Source: Nocardiopsis ansamitocini
GTDB lineage: Bacteria > Actinomycetota > Actinomycetes > Streptosporangiales > Streptosporangiaceae
Direction: 5' to 3'
Length of the DNA stretch: 64,000 nt
Assembly: GCF_030268225.1 (NCBI RefSeq)
Contig: NZ_BSQG01000002.1
Location: 496,001 to 560,000, forward strand
Made by a program: the position numbers and the translations under genes. A model generated the notes under the pieces. That model worked only from the letters and a program-made list of their open reading frames with translations, ran no database searches and was not told where the DNA came from. Numbering within the stretch: the stretch's first letter is position 1; every line of letters starts with the position of its first letter. Shown piece by piece: positions 32,500 to 41,705 of this stretch.

Positions 32500-33585
32500 T
32501 CAGTCCTCGCTCTGCCCCAGCCGGTGCAGCCAGGTGGGGGTGCGGCTGAGCCCTGCGACACCGCGGCGGATCTGGTCGGTGATGCGCCCGGCGGCGAGAT
32601 CCCGGGCGAGCAGACAGGCGCCGGTCACGCCCCGCGCGTGGCTGTCCCCGTGCGCGATGACCACGGTGCCGTTGAGGCCGAGCAGCACCGCGCCGCCGTA
32701 GCTCTCGGAGTCGAGCCGTTCGCCCAGCTCCCGGAGCGCCTTGCGTTGCAGCAGCGCTCCCGCCTTGGCCATCGGGCTGGAGGTGAGGGCCTCCCGGATC
32801 TCGCCGAAGGCGAACCGTACCGCGCCCTCCACGGACTTCAGCGCGACATTGCCGGTGAAACCGTCGGTGACCACCACGTCCACCAGACCGGCGAGCAGGT
32901 CGTGGCCCTCGATGTTGCCGCGGAAGTCCAGTCGGGCCTCCTCCGCGTGCGCGGAGAGCAGTTCAGCCGCCTTGCGCGCGAGCCGGTTGCCCTTGCCCGG
33001 CTCCGAACCGATGGTCAGGATGCCGACCCGGGGCTCGGCGATGCCGTGTCCGATGCGTGCGTAGGCCGCGCCCAGGTGCGCGAACTGCATCAGCATCTCG
33101 GGCTTGGCGTCGGCGTTGGCGCCCGCGTCCAGCAGAATCGTGGGCTTGGGCCGGGTGGGCAGGACCAGGGCCAGGGCCGGGCGCAGCACACCGGGCAGCG
33201 TGCGCAACCGCACGGTGGAGGTGGCCACCACCCCGCCGGTGGATCCGGCCGACACCAGGGCGGCGGCCTCCCCCTGGCGAATCAGCTTGCACGCCACGGC
33301 GACGCTGGAGCGGGCCCGGCGCCATGCCGCCAGCGCGCCCTCGTGCATGGCCAGGGTCTCCTCGGCGTGCACGATGGGCAGTTCCCTGGACGCGCCTTCC
33401 GCGGCCACCAGCGGGGCCAGTTCGGGGCCGCGCCCCACCAGCAACAGCCGCAGTCCGTGCTCGCGTACTGCCTGTACCGCGCCTGAGACGATCTCCCGAG
33501 GAGCGTGGTCGCCGCCCATCGCGTCCACCGCGATGACCGGCTGGGGCGGAGGGACGGGCCGTCGCACGACGGTCGTACTGGTCAT
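32500..33585 (-). CDS. plsX: Phosphate acyltransferase PlsX
   Basis: Converts acyl-ACP to acyl-phosphate, the acyl donor for PlsY in glycerolipid synthesis; membrane-associated enzyme. The 361-residue protein has the family N-terminus IAVDAMGGDHAPREIV, the SAGSTGGVVATS loop, LDAGANADAKPEML and the VVVTDGFTGNVALKS segment. The ATG at 33585 has a GGAGG site. Unlike in many bacteria it is not beside rpmF or fab genes. Confidence 0.93.
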   Translation of the reverse strand: MTSTTVVRRPVPPPQPVIAVDAMGGDHAPREIVSGAVQAVREHGLRLLLVGRGPELAPLVAAEGASRELPIVHAEETLAMHEGALAAWRRARSSVAVACKLIRQGEAAALVSAGSTGGVVATSTVRLRTLPGVLRPALALVLPTRPKPTILLDAGANADAKPEMLMQFAHLGAAYARIGHGIAEPRVGILTIGSEPGKGNRLARKAAELLSAHAEEARLDFRGNIEGHDLLAGLVDVVVTDGFTGNVALKSVEGAVRFAFGEIREALTSSPMAKAGALLQRKALRELGERLDSESYGGAVLLGLNGTVVIAHGDSHARGVTGACLLARDLAAGRITDQIRRGVAGLSRTPTWLHRLGQSED

Positions 33586-34219
33586 GGGTACCTCCGGGGA
33601 TGCGGGGGCGGTCCGCGGCAGCCGCCCCTGCGCAAGGTTATGCCGAGTTGGAAGAACACCGGACGAGACGGCGCATTCCGGCGCGCCCACCCGTCACCGG
33701 TGACGCCTTTTCGGCAAAGCCCCAGATCAGAGCGGGAATGGGTGGGTGCAAAGATTCCTGGACCGCGCGCCCAGTCTGCGGCGCGGGAAACGAATCCGGT
33801 CGTCCTCTTCCCAAAGCCTCATTTTTCACGTCATGTCGTGGCTGTGCGCTGCGCGAAAACGTCGCGGTGTCGCGGTCGCAGCGGGCCGAGCCGCCTTCGC
33901 GGTCCGCGCGGTGGCCGCCGTGCCGTCCTGCCGGTACACCGCCTACGTCGTCGACGGGCCGACCGACCGGGACGCCGCTCCGACGACCCGATGCACCTGC
34001 TCGCCCTTCCCCGGGCGGACATCCTTCCCGGCGAGGACGTCGCACGGATCGCCGGGCGGGGGCGGTGTGGACGGACCCGCCGAGGTCAACGGGGGAGAAG
34101 GCGTTCGTGGTGCACCTGATCCAGGCGCGTGCCCTCAAACCGGTCGCCACCGCGCCACCGCGCTGATCCGGAGCAGACGGGCCTGCCCGGCACATCGCGC
34201 GGGGGCAGGCCCGTCCCGG
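33586..34219. other. Stretch without an intact gene; possible decayed coding remnant
   Basis: No complete gene is convincing. From about 33890 to 34165 short stretches with coding-like third positions occur in three successive frames on the plus strand (YTAYVVDGPTDRD, then DDPMHLLALPRADILPGED, then GEKAFVVHLIQARALKPVAT), which looks like one small gene broken by indels. I could not recognise a parent family. The part nearest plsX is its promoter. Confidence 0.35.
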
Positions 34220-35548
34220 TCAGACGAACAGCGCCACGTGCCCGGACGGTTCGGGAGCTCCGTAATGAAGTCCCTGCTGGGGGGGAGCACTCGGGACCGT
34301 CTCGCTCGGGGTGATCCCGGCGACGCAGCGCCTGGCCAGGAGGAGCGATGCCTCCCGCAGGTGCGCGATGCTCTGGGCCAGGGAGTGCACGATGACCGGT
34401 TCGAAGGCGTTGAACTGCAACTGTCCGGCCTCGGCCGCCATGGTGATCGCCGCGTCGTTGCCGACTACCGTGAACGCGATCTGGTTCACCAGTTCCGGGA
34501 TCACCGAGGCGTCCTCGCCCCGCACCGAGCCGGGGTGGGCCTGCACCACGGGCAGGTCGATGTCGTTGAAGCCGCTGCGCGTTCCTGAGGACAGCAGCCG
34601 CAGGTCGTTGGAGATCTTGGAGAGTTCCACCGCGATGCGTTTGAGCACCCCCGACAGGTCCACGAACGCCGCGCAGTCCTGGGTCGCCTCCGCCACGGTG
34701 GCCACCGAGGTCAAGGGAAGACCGGTGATAAGACACAGGTGGCGGCGCACGGCCTCGGAGTACCCGGCCACCGCGTTGCTGCCGATGCCGGGGACGCCGA
34801 CGTTGACCTCGTACAGCGTGCGTGCGACGTCGCGCAGGCGTCCCTCGTCGCGGCCGAGCATCCCCGCGTAGGCGTGGAATCCCTGCCCCAGTGACATCGG
34901 ACTGCAGTTGCGGGCCTGGGCGCGGCCGATCGTGCGGACCCCGTCGAATTCCGCGGCTTTCTTCGCGAACGCTTCGCGGAGCGTCTCCAGAGCCGTGATC
35001 AGGCCGCCGAGGGCGGTGATCGTGGCGATCTTGGCGGCGGTGGGGTGGACCTCGTTGGTCGACTGGCCGAGGTTGACGTCCTCGGTCGGGTGCAGGTACT
35101 GGTACTCGCCCCTGTTGTGCCCCAGGATCTCCAGGGCCCGGTTGGCGATGACCTCGTTGGCGTTCATGTTGGTCGAGGTGCCCGAGCCGCCCTGGACCAC
35201 GTCCACGACGAACTGCTCGTGCAGGTTCCCCGACCTGATCTCCTGGCAGGCCTGGATGATCGCCTCGGCTCGGCCGCCGCGCAGCAGTCCCAGTTCGCGG
35301 TTGGCCTGTGCGGCGGCCTCCTTGACCGCCGCCAGGGCGTTGACCAGGTGCGGGTGGGCGCTGACCGGGACCCTGCTGATGGTGAAGTTGCCCAGGGCTC
35401 GGCAGGTGTGGATCCCCCAGTAGGCGTTACCGGGGATCACGCCCTCGCCGAGTCGGTCCCGCTCGATCCGGCCGAGGCCGGCTGTCGCGGGTTTCGCGAT
35501 CCGGCCGGCGGGCGGACGCGGGAGGCGGACGGCTACTGGTGCGCGCAT
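34220..35548 (-). CDS. Aspartase/fumarase-superfamily protein with degenerate catalytic signature
   Basis: 442 residues, clearly homologous to aspartate ammonia-lyase: GGSGTSTNMNANEVIANRAL (near 120-139), LGQSTNEVHPTAA, LYEVNVGVPGIGSNAVAG and VIPELVNQIAF. Two key sites are altered. The superfamily loop GSSxMPxKxNP, which carries the catalytic Ser, is replaced at about 337-348 by AHPGSVRGEDAS, and the substrate motif GRTQLQDA is GRAQARNC. Other reading frames do not restore the loop. The N-terminus is about 30 residues longer than usual. It lies 76 bases after a GntR-type regulator on the same strand. Aspartase activity is doubtful. Confidence 0.75.
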   Translation of the reverse strand: MRAPVAVRLPRPPAGRIAKPATAGLGRIERDRLGEGVIPGNAYWGIHTCRALGNFTISRVPVSAHPHLVNALAAVKEAAAQANRELGLLRGGRAEAIIQACQEIRSGNLHEQFVVDVVQGGSGTSTNMNANEVIANRALEILGHNRGEYQYLHPTEDVNLGQSTNEVHPTAAKIATITALGGLITALETLREAFAKKAAEFDGVRTIGRAQARNCSPMSLGQGFHAYAGMLGRDEGRLRDVARTLYEVNVGVPGIGSNAVAGYSEAVRRHLCLITGLPLTSVATVAEATQDCAAFVDLSGVLKRIAVELSKISNDLRLLSSGTRSGFNDIDLPVVQAHPGSVRGEDASVIPELVNQIAFTVVGNDAAITMAAEAGQLQFNAFEPVIVHSLAQSIAHLREASLLLARRCVAGITPSETVPSAPPQQGLHYGAPEPSGHVALFV

Positions 35549-35624
35549 GGGAGCGGTCCTTTGTCAGTCGGAAGGAGGCGGCAGCGCCGAGCGGTGGGGA
35601 GCACGATCGTGGCCGGACAGACCG

Positions 35625-36341
35625 TCACTGCGCGGCGGAGGTGTGAAGCGTGATGGTGGTGAGGCTGGTCTCCACCTGGTTCAGGTGGGCCTGCATCGCC
35701 GTTTTGGCCTTGTCGGGCGACACGTGGGCGATCGCGTCGACGATGATCCGGTGTTCCCGATCGGAACGCTCGCGGCGCCCGTGCATCTGGTTGACGAAGG
35801 TGGACTGGCGGGCCAGGGCGTCGCGGATCTCCTCGATGACCCGCCGAAAGACCGGGTTGCCCGACGCCTGGGCGATCGTGATGTGCAGCAGGGTGTCGAG
35901 TTCGACCCAAGCGGCTTCGTCGCGTTCCTGCTCCATGCGTTTCAGTAGACCGGCGAGCATGAGGAGGTCCTCGTCGGTGCGCCGGACCGCCGCGTAGCCG
36001 GCGGCCGGTATCTCCACGTGCAGTCGTACTTCCATCAGGTCGCGGGCCGAGTAGGAACCGAACCTCGTGGGCTCGACCGCGGCGGCGGACTGGACGAAAG
36101 TCCCCTTGCCCGTGTGCGTGACCGTCATACCGACTGCCTGGAGCGCGCGCAGTGCCTCGCGGACCACCGAGCGGCTGACCTGATGGCGCTGCGCCAACGC
36201 GGTTTCCGCGGGCAGTTTCGCACCGACGGGAAACTCGCCTTTCTCGATTGCCGCGCGGAGGTCGGCCAGGACCGCCTCGACCGCTCCCGTGCGGAGAACC
36301 GGTTGAGGTGACCCTGTCGCCGATCTGTCTGACAGGTCCAT
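35625..36341 (-). CDS. GntR-family regulator (FadR subfamily)
   Basis: A 238-residue DNA-binding repressor/activator: N-terminal winged helix (about 22-85; LPAETALAQRHQVSRSVVRE, with GKGTFVQ wing) and a C-terminal all-helical FCD ligand domain (about 105-225) with the metal-site His residues in LDTLLHITIA and the REHRIIVDAI segment. FCD proteins often sense organic acids. I take the ATG at 36341: the TTG 36 bases upstream is really part of a TTGACA -35 box, and the spacing suggests a leaderless transcript. It probably controls the downstream aspartase-like gene. Confidence 0.85.
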   Translation of the reverse strand: MDLSDRSATGSPQPVLRTGAVEAVLADLRAAIEKGEFPVGAKLPAETALAQRHQVSRSVVREALRALQAVGMTVTHTGKGTFVQSAAAVEPTRFGSYSARDLMEVRLHVEIPAAGYAAVRRTDEDLLMLAGLLKRMEQERDEAAWVELDTLLHITIAQASGNPVFRRVIEEIRDALARQSTFVNQMHGRRERSDREHRIIVDAIAHVSPDKAKTAMQAHLNQVETSLTTITLHTSAAQ

Positions 36342-36343
36342 GA

Positions 36344-36377
36344 AGACAGCATGAATGCGTGTGGCAATGTCTGTCAA
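36344..36377 (-). promoter_or_regulatory. Probable promoter of the GntR regulator operon
   Basis: On the minus strand TTGACA (36377-36372) is followed after about 17 bases by a TTCATGCT -10-like stretch, and the ATG at 36341 follows within about 12 bases. A perfect CTGTC-T-GACAG palindrome lies just inside the coding region at 36325-36335. Confidence 0.45.
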
Positions 36378-36627
36378 TAATTGGCTTTATGTTGTTTTTT
36401 GCGTCTTCCTGGTCGGGAGGCGCGCGGTTTTCACAGCGCATACCCGGTAGCGCGGGCCGCGGACGGAGGCGGGGCGAGCCCGTCCCTCCGGCGCGCCGAG
36501 GAGCGTCCCGGAAGGCGGGCGAGGCTTTCCTGCGGGGTGACCGGCGGGTACAGGCGCATTTCTCCGGTGGATTCACGGTGGATGAAAGGGGGAGTCGTGG
36601 TTGTGCGCGCTGAAGGGGGAATTGCCG

Positions 36628-38271
36628 TCATTTCCGCGGCGCCCGCGGCGCCGCCTCCTCGGTGGTGCGGGGAGCCCCGCCCCGTGCCCCGCGAGGGGTG
36701 TTGTTTCGGGTGAACAGGGTCAACACGGCGGCGGCGACCATCGCAGCCGCGGGGAACACCGCCAGCAGGTGCATGGTGTCCAGATAGGCGTCCCGGAACA
36801 CCGAGGACATCAGCCTGCTGATCTGTTCCGCTGCACCGGGGCCCGTCCCCGGGGGCAGAACCGGGGGTGTCGCGGGGCCGCCCAGTTGCACCCCTCCGCC
36901 GGTCCGGTCCAGTCCGTCCGTGAACGCCTTGCGCAGTTCCGGCGGGAGCTGCCGGGCCTGTTGTGCTGCCTGTGCGCCCATCTGGTTGCTCAATCCGACC
37001 TGGAGTAGCGCGCCCACGATCGCTCCGCCCAGCACCGACCCGAGCTGGCGGGTCGTGTTGAGCATGCCGGAGGCCGCCCCGGCCAGTTGCGACCGAACGT
37101 TGTACATCGCCAGTGAGCTCATCGGCCCGAACGCGCATCCGGTGCCCAGACCCATGAGGATCTGCGGAGCCAGGAAGTTGTGCCACGAACTGTCCGGCCC
37201 ACCCGTCAGCAGGAGCCAGCCGACGCCGATCGCGAACGCGCTGAACCCGGCGAACAGGATGTACTTGCCGCCGTATCGGTCCACCTGGCGTCCCGCGATC
37301 GGCGCGGTCACCATCGAGACCAGCGACGTCGGGATCAGGGTCAGACCGGCCTGGAGTGCGCTCATGCCCAGTACGGACTGCAGGTAGATGACGAACACCA
37401 GGGAGAAGGACAGCAGCGACATCGACAGCAGTGCGGCGGTGATGTTCATCAGCCCGAAGTTGCGGTCGGCGAACAGGGCGAACGGGATCAGCGGGTCGTG
37501 GCCCTGCCGTGCCCGCTGCTGGAACAGGAGTGCGACGAACAGGAGGCCGCCGGCGGTCAGGATCACCGGGATGCTCACCACGCCGTAAACGGTGCCCCAG
37601 TGGAAGCGTTCGCCCTCGACGAGGCCGAAGGCCAACAGGGACAGCGCGAGCGTTGCCAGGAGCACCCCGCTCCAGTCCAGCCGCTGCCGCCGTTGCGGTT
37701 CCCCGGTCTCGCGGGGGATCAGCAGGACCGCGAGGACCAGTGCCACCACCCCGAAGGGGAGGTTGACGAAGAAGATGAACCGCCAGTCGAGCGCGGTGAC
37801 CAGGAGCCCGCCCAGTGTCGGTCCGGCCACGGTGGCCAGGCCGGCCACGGAGCCCCACACTCCCAGGGCGGCACCACGGTGCTGGGCCGGGAAAACCCGG
37901 ATGATCAGGGCCATGCTCTGCGGCACCATGATCGCCGCACCCATCCCCTGGACCACGCGGGCCGCGATCAGGAACCCGATGCCGGGGGAGAGGCCGCACA
38001 GGGTCGAGGCGGTCGTGAACAGCGCCACGCCGATGATGAACATGCGGCGCGGCCCGTACAGGTCGCCCAGCCGCCCCGCGGTGATGATGAGGACCGCCAG
38101 GACCAGGGCGTAGGCGTTGACCACCCACAGGATCTCGTCGAGGGCGGCGTCCAGGTGCGTGATCATGTCCGGGATCGCGATGTTGACGATCGTCAGATCC
38201 AGCAGGGTCATGAAGAACCCGATGCACAGGGCGATCAGGATCATCCACGGGTTTCCCCGTAAAGCGGCCAT
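36628..38271 (-). CDS. DHA2-family (14-helix) MFS drug efflux transporter
   Basis: Proton-driven exporter of the EmrB/QacA class, 547 residues with 14 predicted helices. Motifs: helix-1 FFMTLLDLTIVNIAIPDMI (motif D1), motif A GRLGDLYGPRRMF, and motif C-like GLATVAGPTLGGLL in helix 5. A long extracellular loop near the C-terminus (about 445-500) separates the last two helices. The ATG at 38271 has a GAGGAG site. Substrate unknown; no local TetR or MarR regulator is adjacent. Confidence 0.9.
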   Translation of the reverse strand: MAALRGNPWMILIALCIGFFMTLLDLTIVNIAIPDMITHLDAALDEILWVVNAYALVLAVLIITAGRLGDLYGPRRMFIIGVALFTTASTLCGLSPGIGFLIAARVVQGMGAAIMVPQSMALIIRVFPAQHRGAALGVWGSVAGLATVAGPTLGGLLVTALDWRFIFFVNLPFGVVALVLAVLLIPRETGEPQRRQRLDWSGVLLATLALSLLAFGLVEGERFHWGTVYGVVSIPVILTAGGLLFVALLFQQRARQGHDPLIPFALFADRNFGLMNITAALLSMSLLSFSLVFVIYLQSVLGMSALQAGLTLIPTSLVSMVTAPIAGRQVDRYGGKYILFAGFSAFAIGVGWLLLTGGPDSSWHNFLAPQILMGLGTGCAFGPMSSLAMYNVRSQLAGAASGMLNTTRQLGSVLGGAIVGALLQVGLSNQMGAQAAQQARQLPPELRKAFTDGLDRTGGGVQLGGPATPPVLPPGTGPGAAEQISRLMSSVFRDAYLDTMHLLAVFPAAAMVAAAVLTLFTRNNTPRGARGGAPRTTEEAAPRAPRK

Positions 38272-38351
38272 GAGACTCCTCGCGTCCGGTGGGGCTGCGA
38301 GAACACTCTGCCCTGAGGACCGCCGCCGCACGCCCGACGCGGGTGTGCGGG

Positions 38352-39392
38352 TCAGCGCCCGTCGCGCACGGCCAGCCGGTTCTGGCGCCGGCCCGCCCGC
38401 CGGCGCGGCAGGGCGTCCCGGGCCAGGTCGGCGGCGCCGATCATGCCGGCCTCGTTACCCAGGGCCGCGCGCACGATCTGCGCCTCGGGTCGGTAACCGC
38501 GCCCGGTGAGGTTGCGGCGGAAGTACTGACGGGTCGGCTCCAGCAACAGGTCCCCGGCCTCGCACACGCCGCCGCCGATGACGAACAGTTGCGGGTCGAA
38601 GGCCGCCGCGAGATTGGCCAGTCCCACCCCGAGCCAGGCGCCGGCGTCTTCCAGCAGTTCCGAGCTCGCGCGATCGCCTTCCCGGGCCAGTTGGGTCACC
38701 AGCGGGCCGGTGATCAACCCGGGGTCCCCGCCCACCGCATCGAGCAGCCGGGTCGCCACGGGGGAGTCGGCGACGGCCAGCTCGCGTGCCTCCCGGGTGA
38801 GGGCGTTGCCGCTCGCGTACTGTTCCCAGCAGCCGCGGTTGCCGCATTCGCAACGATGGCCGTTGGGGACCAGCGTCATGTGGCCGAACTCTCCGGCGAG
38901 TCCGTGGCGTCCCCGCCGCAGACGGCCGTCGATGATCACGGCACCGCCGATACCGGTGCCCAGGTTCACCACGACCACGTCGCGTAGGCCGCGCCCCGCC
39001 CCCAGGCACACCTCCGCCCACGCGGCGGCGTTGGCGTCGTTCTCCACCACCACCGGGACGCCCAGCCGTGTCTTCAACGAGTCGCGCAGCGGTTCGTCGC
39101 GCCAGGACAGATGGGGTGCGAACAGGACGTTGGCCCGTCGTTCGTCGACGAACCCGGCCGCGCCGACCCCGACGGCCTCCACGCGGTAGTCGCGTCGCAG
39201 TTCCTCGACGACGCCGACGATGGTGTCCTCGACGACCTTGGGACTCTTGCTGCGGTGCGGGGTCTCGGTCCGCAGACGGGCCAGGACCCGGCCCGCGGGG
39301 GTGACGACGCCGGCCGCCACCTTCGTTCCGCCGATGTCGACCCCGACCGTCAGTCCTCGCCGGGTCGGGCCGGCCCCTTTGGTGAATGCCAT
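38352..39392 (-). CDS. glk: ROK-family glucokinase
   Basis: Cytosolic ATP-dependent hexokinase, 346 residues. It has the ATP loop GVDIGGTKVAAGVV near residues 17-30, the sugar-binding ENDANAAAWAE and GTGIGGAVI blocks, GEFGHMTL and the ROK zinc site CECGNRGCWEQ, with three Cys. The C-terminal 25 residues are Arg-rich. The ATG at 39392 has no clear ribosome site. Family members of this length phosphorylate glucose in Streptomyces. It is followed by the efflux gene on the same strand (80 bases). Confidence 0.85.
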   Translation of the reverse strand: MAFTKGAGPTRRGLTVGVDIGGTKVAAGVVTPAGRVLARLRTETPHRSKSPKVVEDTIVGVVEELRRDYRVEAVGVGAAGFVDERRANVLFAPHLSWRDEPLRDSLKTRLGVPVVVENDANAAAWAEVCLGAGRGLRDVVVVNLGTGIGGAVIIDGRLRRGRHGLAGEFGHMTLVPNGHRCECGNRGCWEQYASGNALTREARELAVADSPVATRLLDAVGGDPGLITGPLVTQLAREGDRASSELLEDAGAWLGVGLANLAAAFDPQLFVIGGGVCEAGDLLLEPTRQYFRRNLTGRGYRPEAQIVRAALGNEAGMIGAADLARDALPRRRAGRRQNRLAVRDGR

Positions 39393-39427
39393 AGCGCCAA
39401 GAACCTTATTGGACCCGCGAGGTCGGT

Positions 39428-40252
39428 TCAGGCACGGGGTTCGCCCAGGGCGTTTCGCGGCGCGCCGACCAGCGCGGCGGCTCCGGCCGGGCATTCCTGG
39501 TCGAGGTCGTGGCGGCCCGCGATGAGTTCCTGGAAGCGGATCTTGGCGCGGATCAACGGGCGTCGCACGCGGTGGTCGCGGCGGGTTGCCGCGATGAGCT
39601 TGGCCGACCCCTCGGGGTAGCGCCACCGGGCCCAGGGGGAGTCGGGGACGGCCAGGCGGATCGCGGCGACGATGCCGATCACGGGGATGAAGACACCTGC
39701 GATCCCGGTCCAGATCTTGCCCTTGGCCAGACTCACGACCGAGCTTGCGGCGTTGGCCAGGACGAGGACGGCCGGCCCCGCCTGGGCCAGTGCGCCGCTG
39801 GGATCGGCTTCGGTGAATTCGGTCCAGCCCACCGGCCGCAGGCCGGTCAGAAGGAGCCCGCTGAGGGCGATCGCCACGAACACCGCGTCTACGGAGGCAC
39901 GGCCCTGTTCGGTCCAGTAGACGTCGCGCAGGTGCAGGATCAGCGCGAACTCGTCCAGGACCAAGGCCGCCCCGAAACCGAACACCCCTGCTGCCACGGC
40001 GATCGCCCAGCCCTCGCGGTCGGTGACGAGCAGGCCGCCGACCCCGCCCAACAGCATGAACGCGACGCCGAACACCACGTGGTGAATGTGGAGTCCACCG
40101 GGGGTGATGTCGCTGAACCACCAACGGACCCGGGCGCGGATCATCCGGACGCTGAGCCGGATGAGGAGAAAGCCGGTGACGAAGGCCACGAAGAAACTGA
40201 ACAGGGGCAGCCGACCTGTTGCCACGATGCCGGCGGCGAACCACTCGGCCAT
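39428..40252 (-). CDS. Integral membrane protein of unknown function
   Basis: 274 residues with about seven predicted helices, ending in a soluble basic C-terminal tail. Conserved-looking polar features in the membrane region are ITPGGLHIHHVVFGVAFM (a His-His pair) and LDEFALILHLRDVYW (acidic/His cluster), which could bind a metal or heme; this is speculation. The ATG at 40252 has a strong GGGGAGG site. Probably the first gene of an operon with glk. Confidence 0.6.
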   Translation of the reverse strand: MAEWFAAGIVATGRLPLFSFFVAFVTGFLLIRLSVRMIRARVRWWFSDITPGGLHIHHVVFGVAFMLLGGVGGLLVTDREGWAIAVAAGVFGFGAALVLDEFALILHLRDVYWTEQGRASVDAVFVAIALSGLLLTGLRPVGWTEFTEADPSGALAQAGPAVLVLANAASSVVSLAKGKIWTGIAGVFIPVIGIVAAIRLAVPDSPWARWRYPEGSAKLIAATRRDHRVRRPLIRAKIRFQELIAGRHDLDQECPAGAAALVGAPRNALGEPRA

Positions 40253-40554
40253 GCGGACCTCCCCGAAGGTGCGGTGGTGATGACCGATTATGACCGCGTT
40301 GGTCCACTGCCTCCAACGAATCCCTGTGACCTCTTGGTACGGCGGGCTGTTCTCGTTCCCCCGGGGCGGTCGCGGGGGGCCGTACCGCCCGTCGAGAGGG
40401 TGCGTAAGGGTGGGCCGCGGTCCCTCGGGGATGCCGGGCAGTGGCATCGTTGCCGCCGGTTCCCAGCACCGGGCCGGCCTGCCGGATCCGTTGTGCATAC
40501 CGAACCGGTCGGGAAATGACGGCCATCAGGAAGCACGTCGCCCTCAAGTAAATA

Positions 40555-40564
40555 TGTCTAGACA
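40555..40564. promoter_or_regulatory. Operator-like palindrome TGTCTAGACA
   Basis: Perfect 10-base palindrome five bases upstream of the -35 box of the sugar operon. A second inverted repeat (GTGTT-CA-AACAC, 40631-40642) lies downstream of the -10 box. Candidate sites for a LacI/GntR-type regulator encoded elsewhere. Confidence 0.45.
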
Positions 40565-40569
40565 AAGTG

Positions 40570-40599
40570 TTGACACGCTCTTTTGGGGCGGCGTAGAAA
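40570..40599 (+). promoter_or_regulatory. Predicted promoter of the inositol/sugar operon
   Basis: TTGACA (40570-40575) and TAGAAA (40594-40599), 18 bases apart, 70 bases before the first ATG. Confidence 0.55.
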
Positions 40600-40669
40600 C
40601 ATCCATGTGACGTAGCAGACACACCCAGGTGTGTTCAAACACGTTCAACAGTCATACTCGGAGGAAGAA

Positions 40670-41680
40670 ATGCGGATCGGTCTCGTCGGAACCGGACGGA
40701 TCGGCGCCTCGCACGCCGCCGTGATCGCGTCCCGGCCAGAGGTCAGCGAGCTGGTGGTCGCGGACGCCGACACCGAGCGGGCACGCGCGGTCGCCGGCCG
40801 GGTGGGCGCGTCCCTGGCGGCGACCGCGGAGGAGCTGACCGCGCCCGGGGCGATCGATGCCCTGGTGGTCACCGCGGCGACCGACGCCCACCCGGCGCTC
40901 ATCACCGCCGGGGTGCGCGCAGGGATCCCGGTGTTCTGCGAGAAACCGGTCGCTCCCACCGTCGCCGGCACCGTCGAGGTCCTGCGTGCCGTGGAGGAGG
41001 CCGACGCGCTGGTGCACATCGGTTTCCAGCGCCGCTTCGACGCCGGTTACATCCGGGCCCGTGCGGCGCTGCGCGACGGTGAGCTGGGCACACTGCACCG
41101 CGTACACGCCATCACCGCCGACCCCGCGCCGCCGCACGCCTCCTACATCCCCACGTCCGGCGGTATCTTCCGGGACTGCCACGTCCACGACTTCGACATC
41201 GTGCGCTGGGTGACCGGCCGGGAGGTGGTGGACGTCTACGCGCTCGGCAGCAACCGCGGGGCGGACTTCTTCGCCGAGGCGAACGACGTCGACAACTCCG
41301 TGGCGCTGTTGCGGCTCGACGACGGCACCCTGGCCACCCTGCACGGGTCCCGCTACAACGGCGGCGGTTACGACGTGCGCATGGAGCTGGCGGGAGACCG
41401 CGCGACCATCGCCGTCGGCCTGGACGAGCGGGTCCCGTTGCGTTCGGCCGAACCCGGCACGGCCTTTCCCGCCCAGGCCGCCTGGCCCGACTTCTGGACC
41501 CGCTTCACTCCTGCCTACGAGGCCGAGATCGTGGCGTTCCTCCAGCTGGTCAAGGACGGCGGCCCGAGCCCGTGCGGGGTCGCCGACGCCCTGGAGGCAG
41601 TGCTCATCGCCGAGGCAGCGGACCGCTCCCGGCGCGAGGGCCGCCCCGTGACGATCGCCGAAGTCCGCCCCACCCTCTGA
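40670..41680 (+). CDS. iolG: Inositol 2-dehydrogenase-like oxidoreductase (Gfo/Idh/MocA)
   Basis: NAD(P)-dependent sugar/inositol dehydrogenase, 336 residues. Rossmann loop GTGRIGASHAAV near residues 7-18, the catalytic-site EKPVAPT motif near 95, and the C-terminal substrate domain with GIFRDCHVHDFDIVRW (catalytic Asp/His pair). The ATG at 40670 has a GGAGGAAGAA site. First gene of a five-gene operon with an IolE-like enzyme and a CUT2 ABC transporter; this context supports a cyclitol or related sugar substrate, most likely myo-inositol. Confidence 0.82.
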   Translation: MRIGLVGTGRIGASHAAVIASRPEVSELVVADADTERARAVAGRVGASLAATAEELTAPGAIDALVVTAATDAHPALITAGVRAGIPVFCEKPVAPTVAGTVEVLRAVEEADALVHIGFQRRFDAGYIRARAALRDGELGTLHRVHAITADPAPPHASYIPTSGGIFRDCHVHDFDIVRWVTGREVVDVYALGSNRGADFFAEANDVDNSVALLRLDDGTLATLHGSRYNGGGYDVRMELAGDRATIAVGLDERVPLRSAEPGTAFPAQAAWPDFWTRFTPAYEAEIVAFLQLVKDGGPSPCGVADALEAVLIAEAADRSRREGRPVTIAEVRPTL

Positions 41681-41705
41681 TCCGGTCCCGAGACGGGAGA
41701 CCTCC

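Larger units (their letters stand above)
40253..40669. promoter_or_regulatory. Divergent promoter region ahead of the inositol/sugar operon
   Basis: 417 bases without a gene. The right part (40545-40645) is AT-richer and carries the predicted promoter and two palindromes listed separately. Confidence 0.5.
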
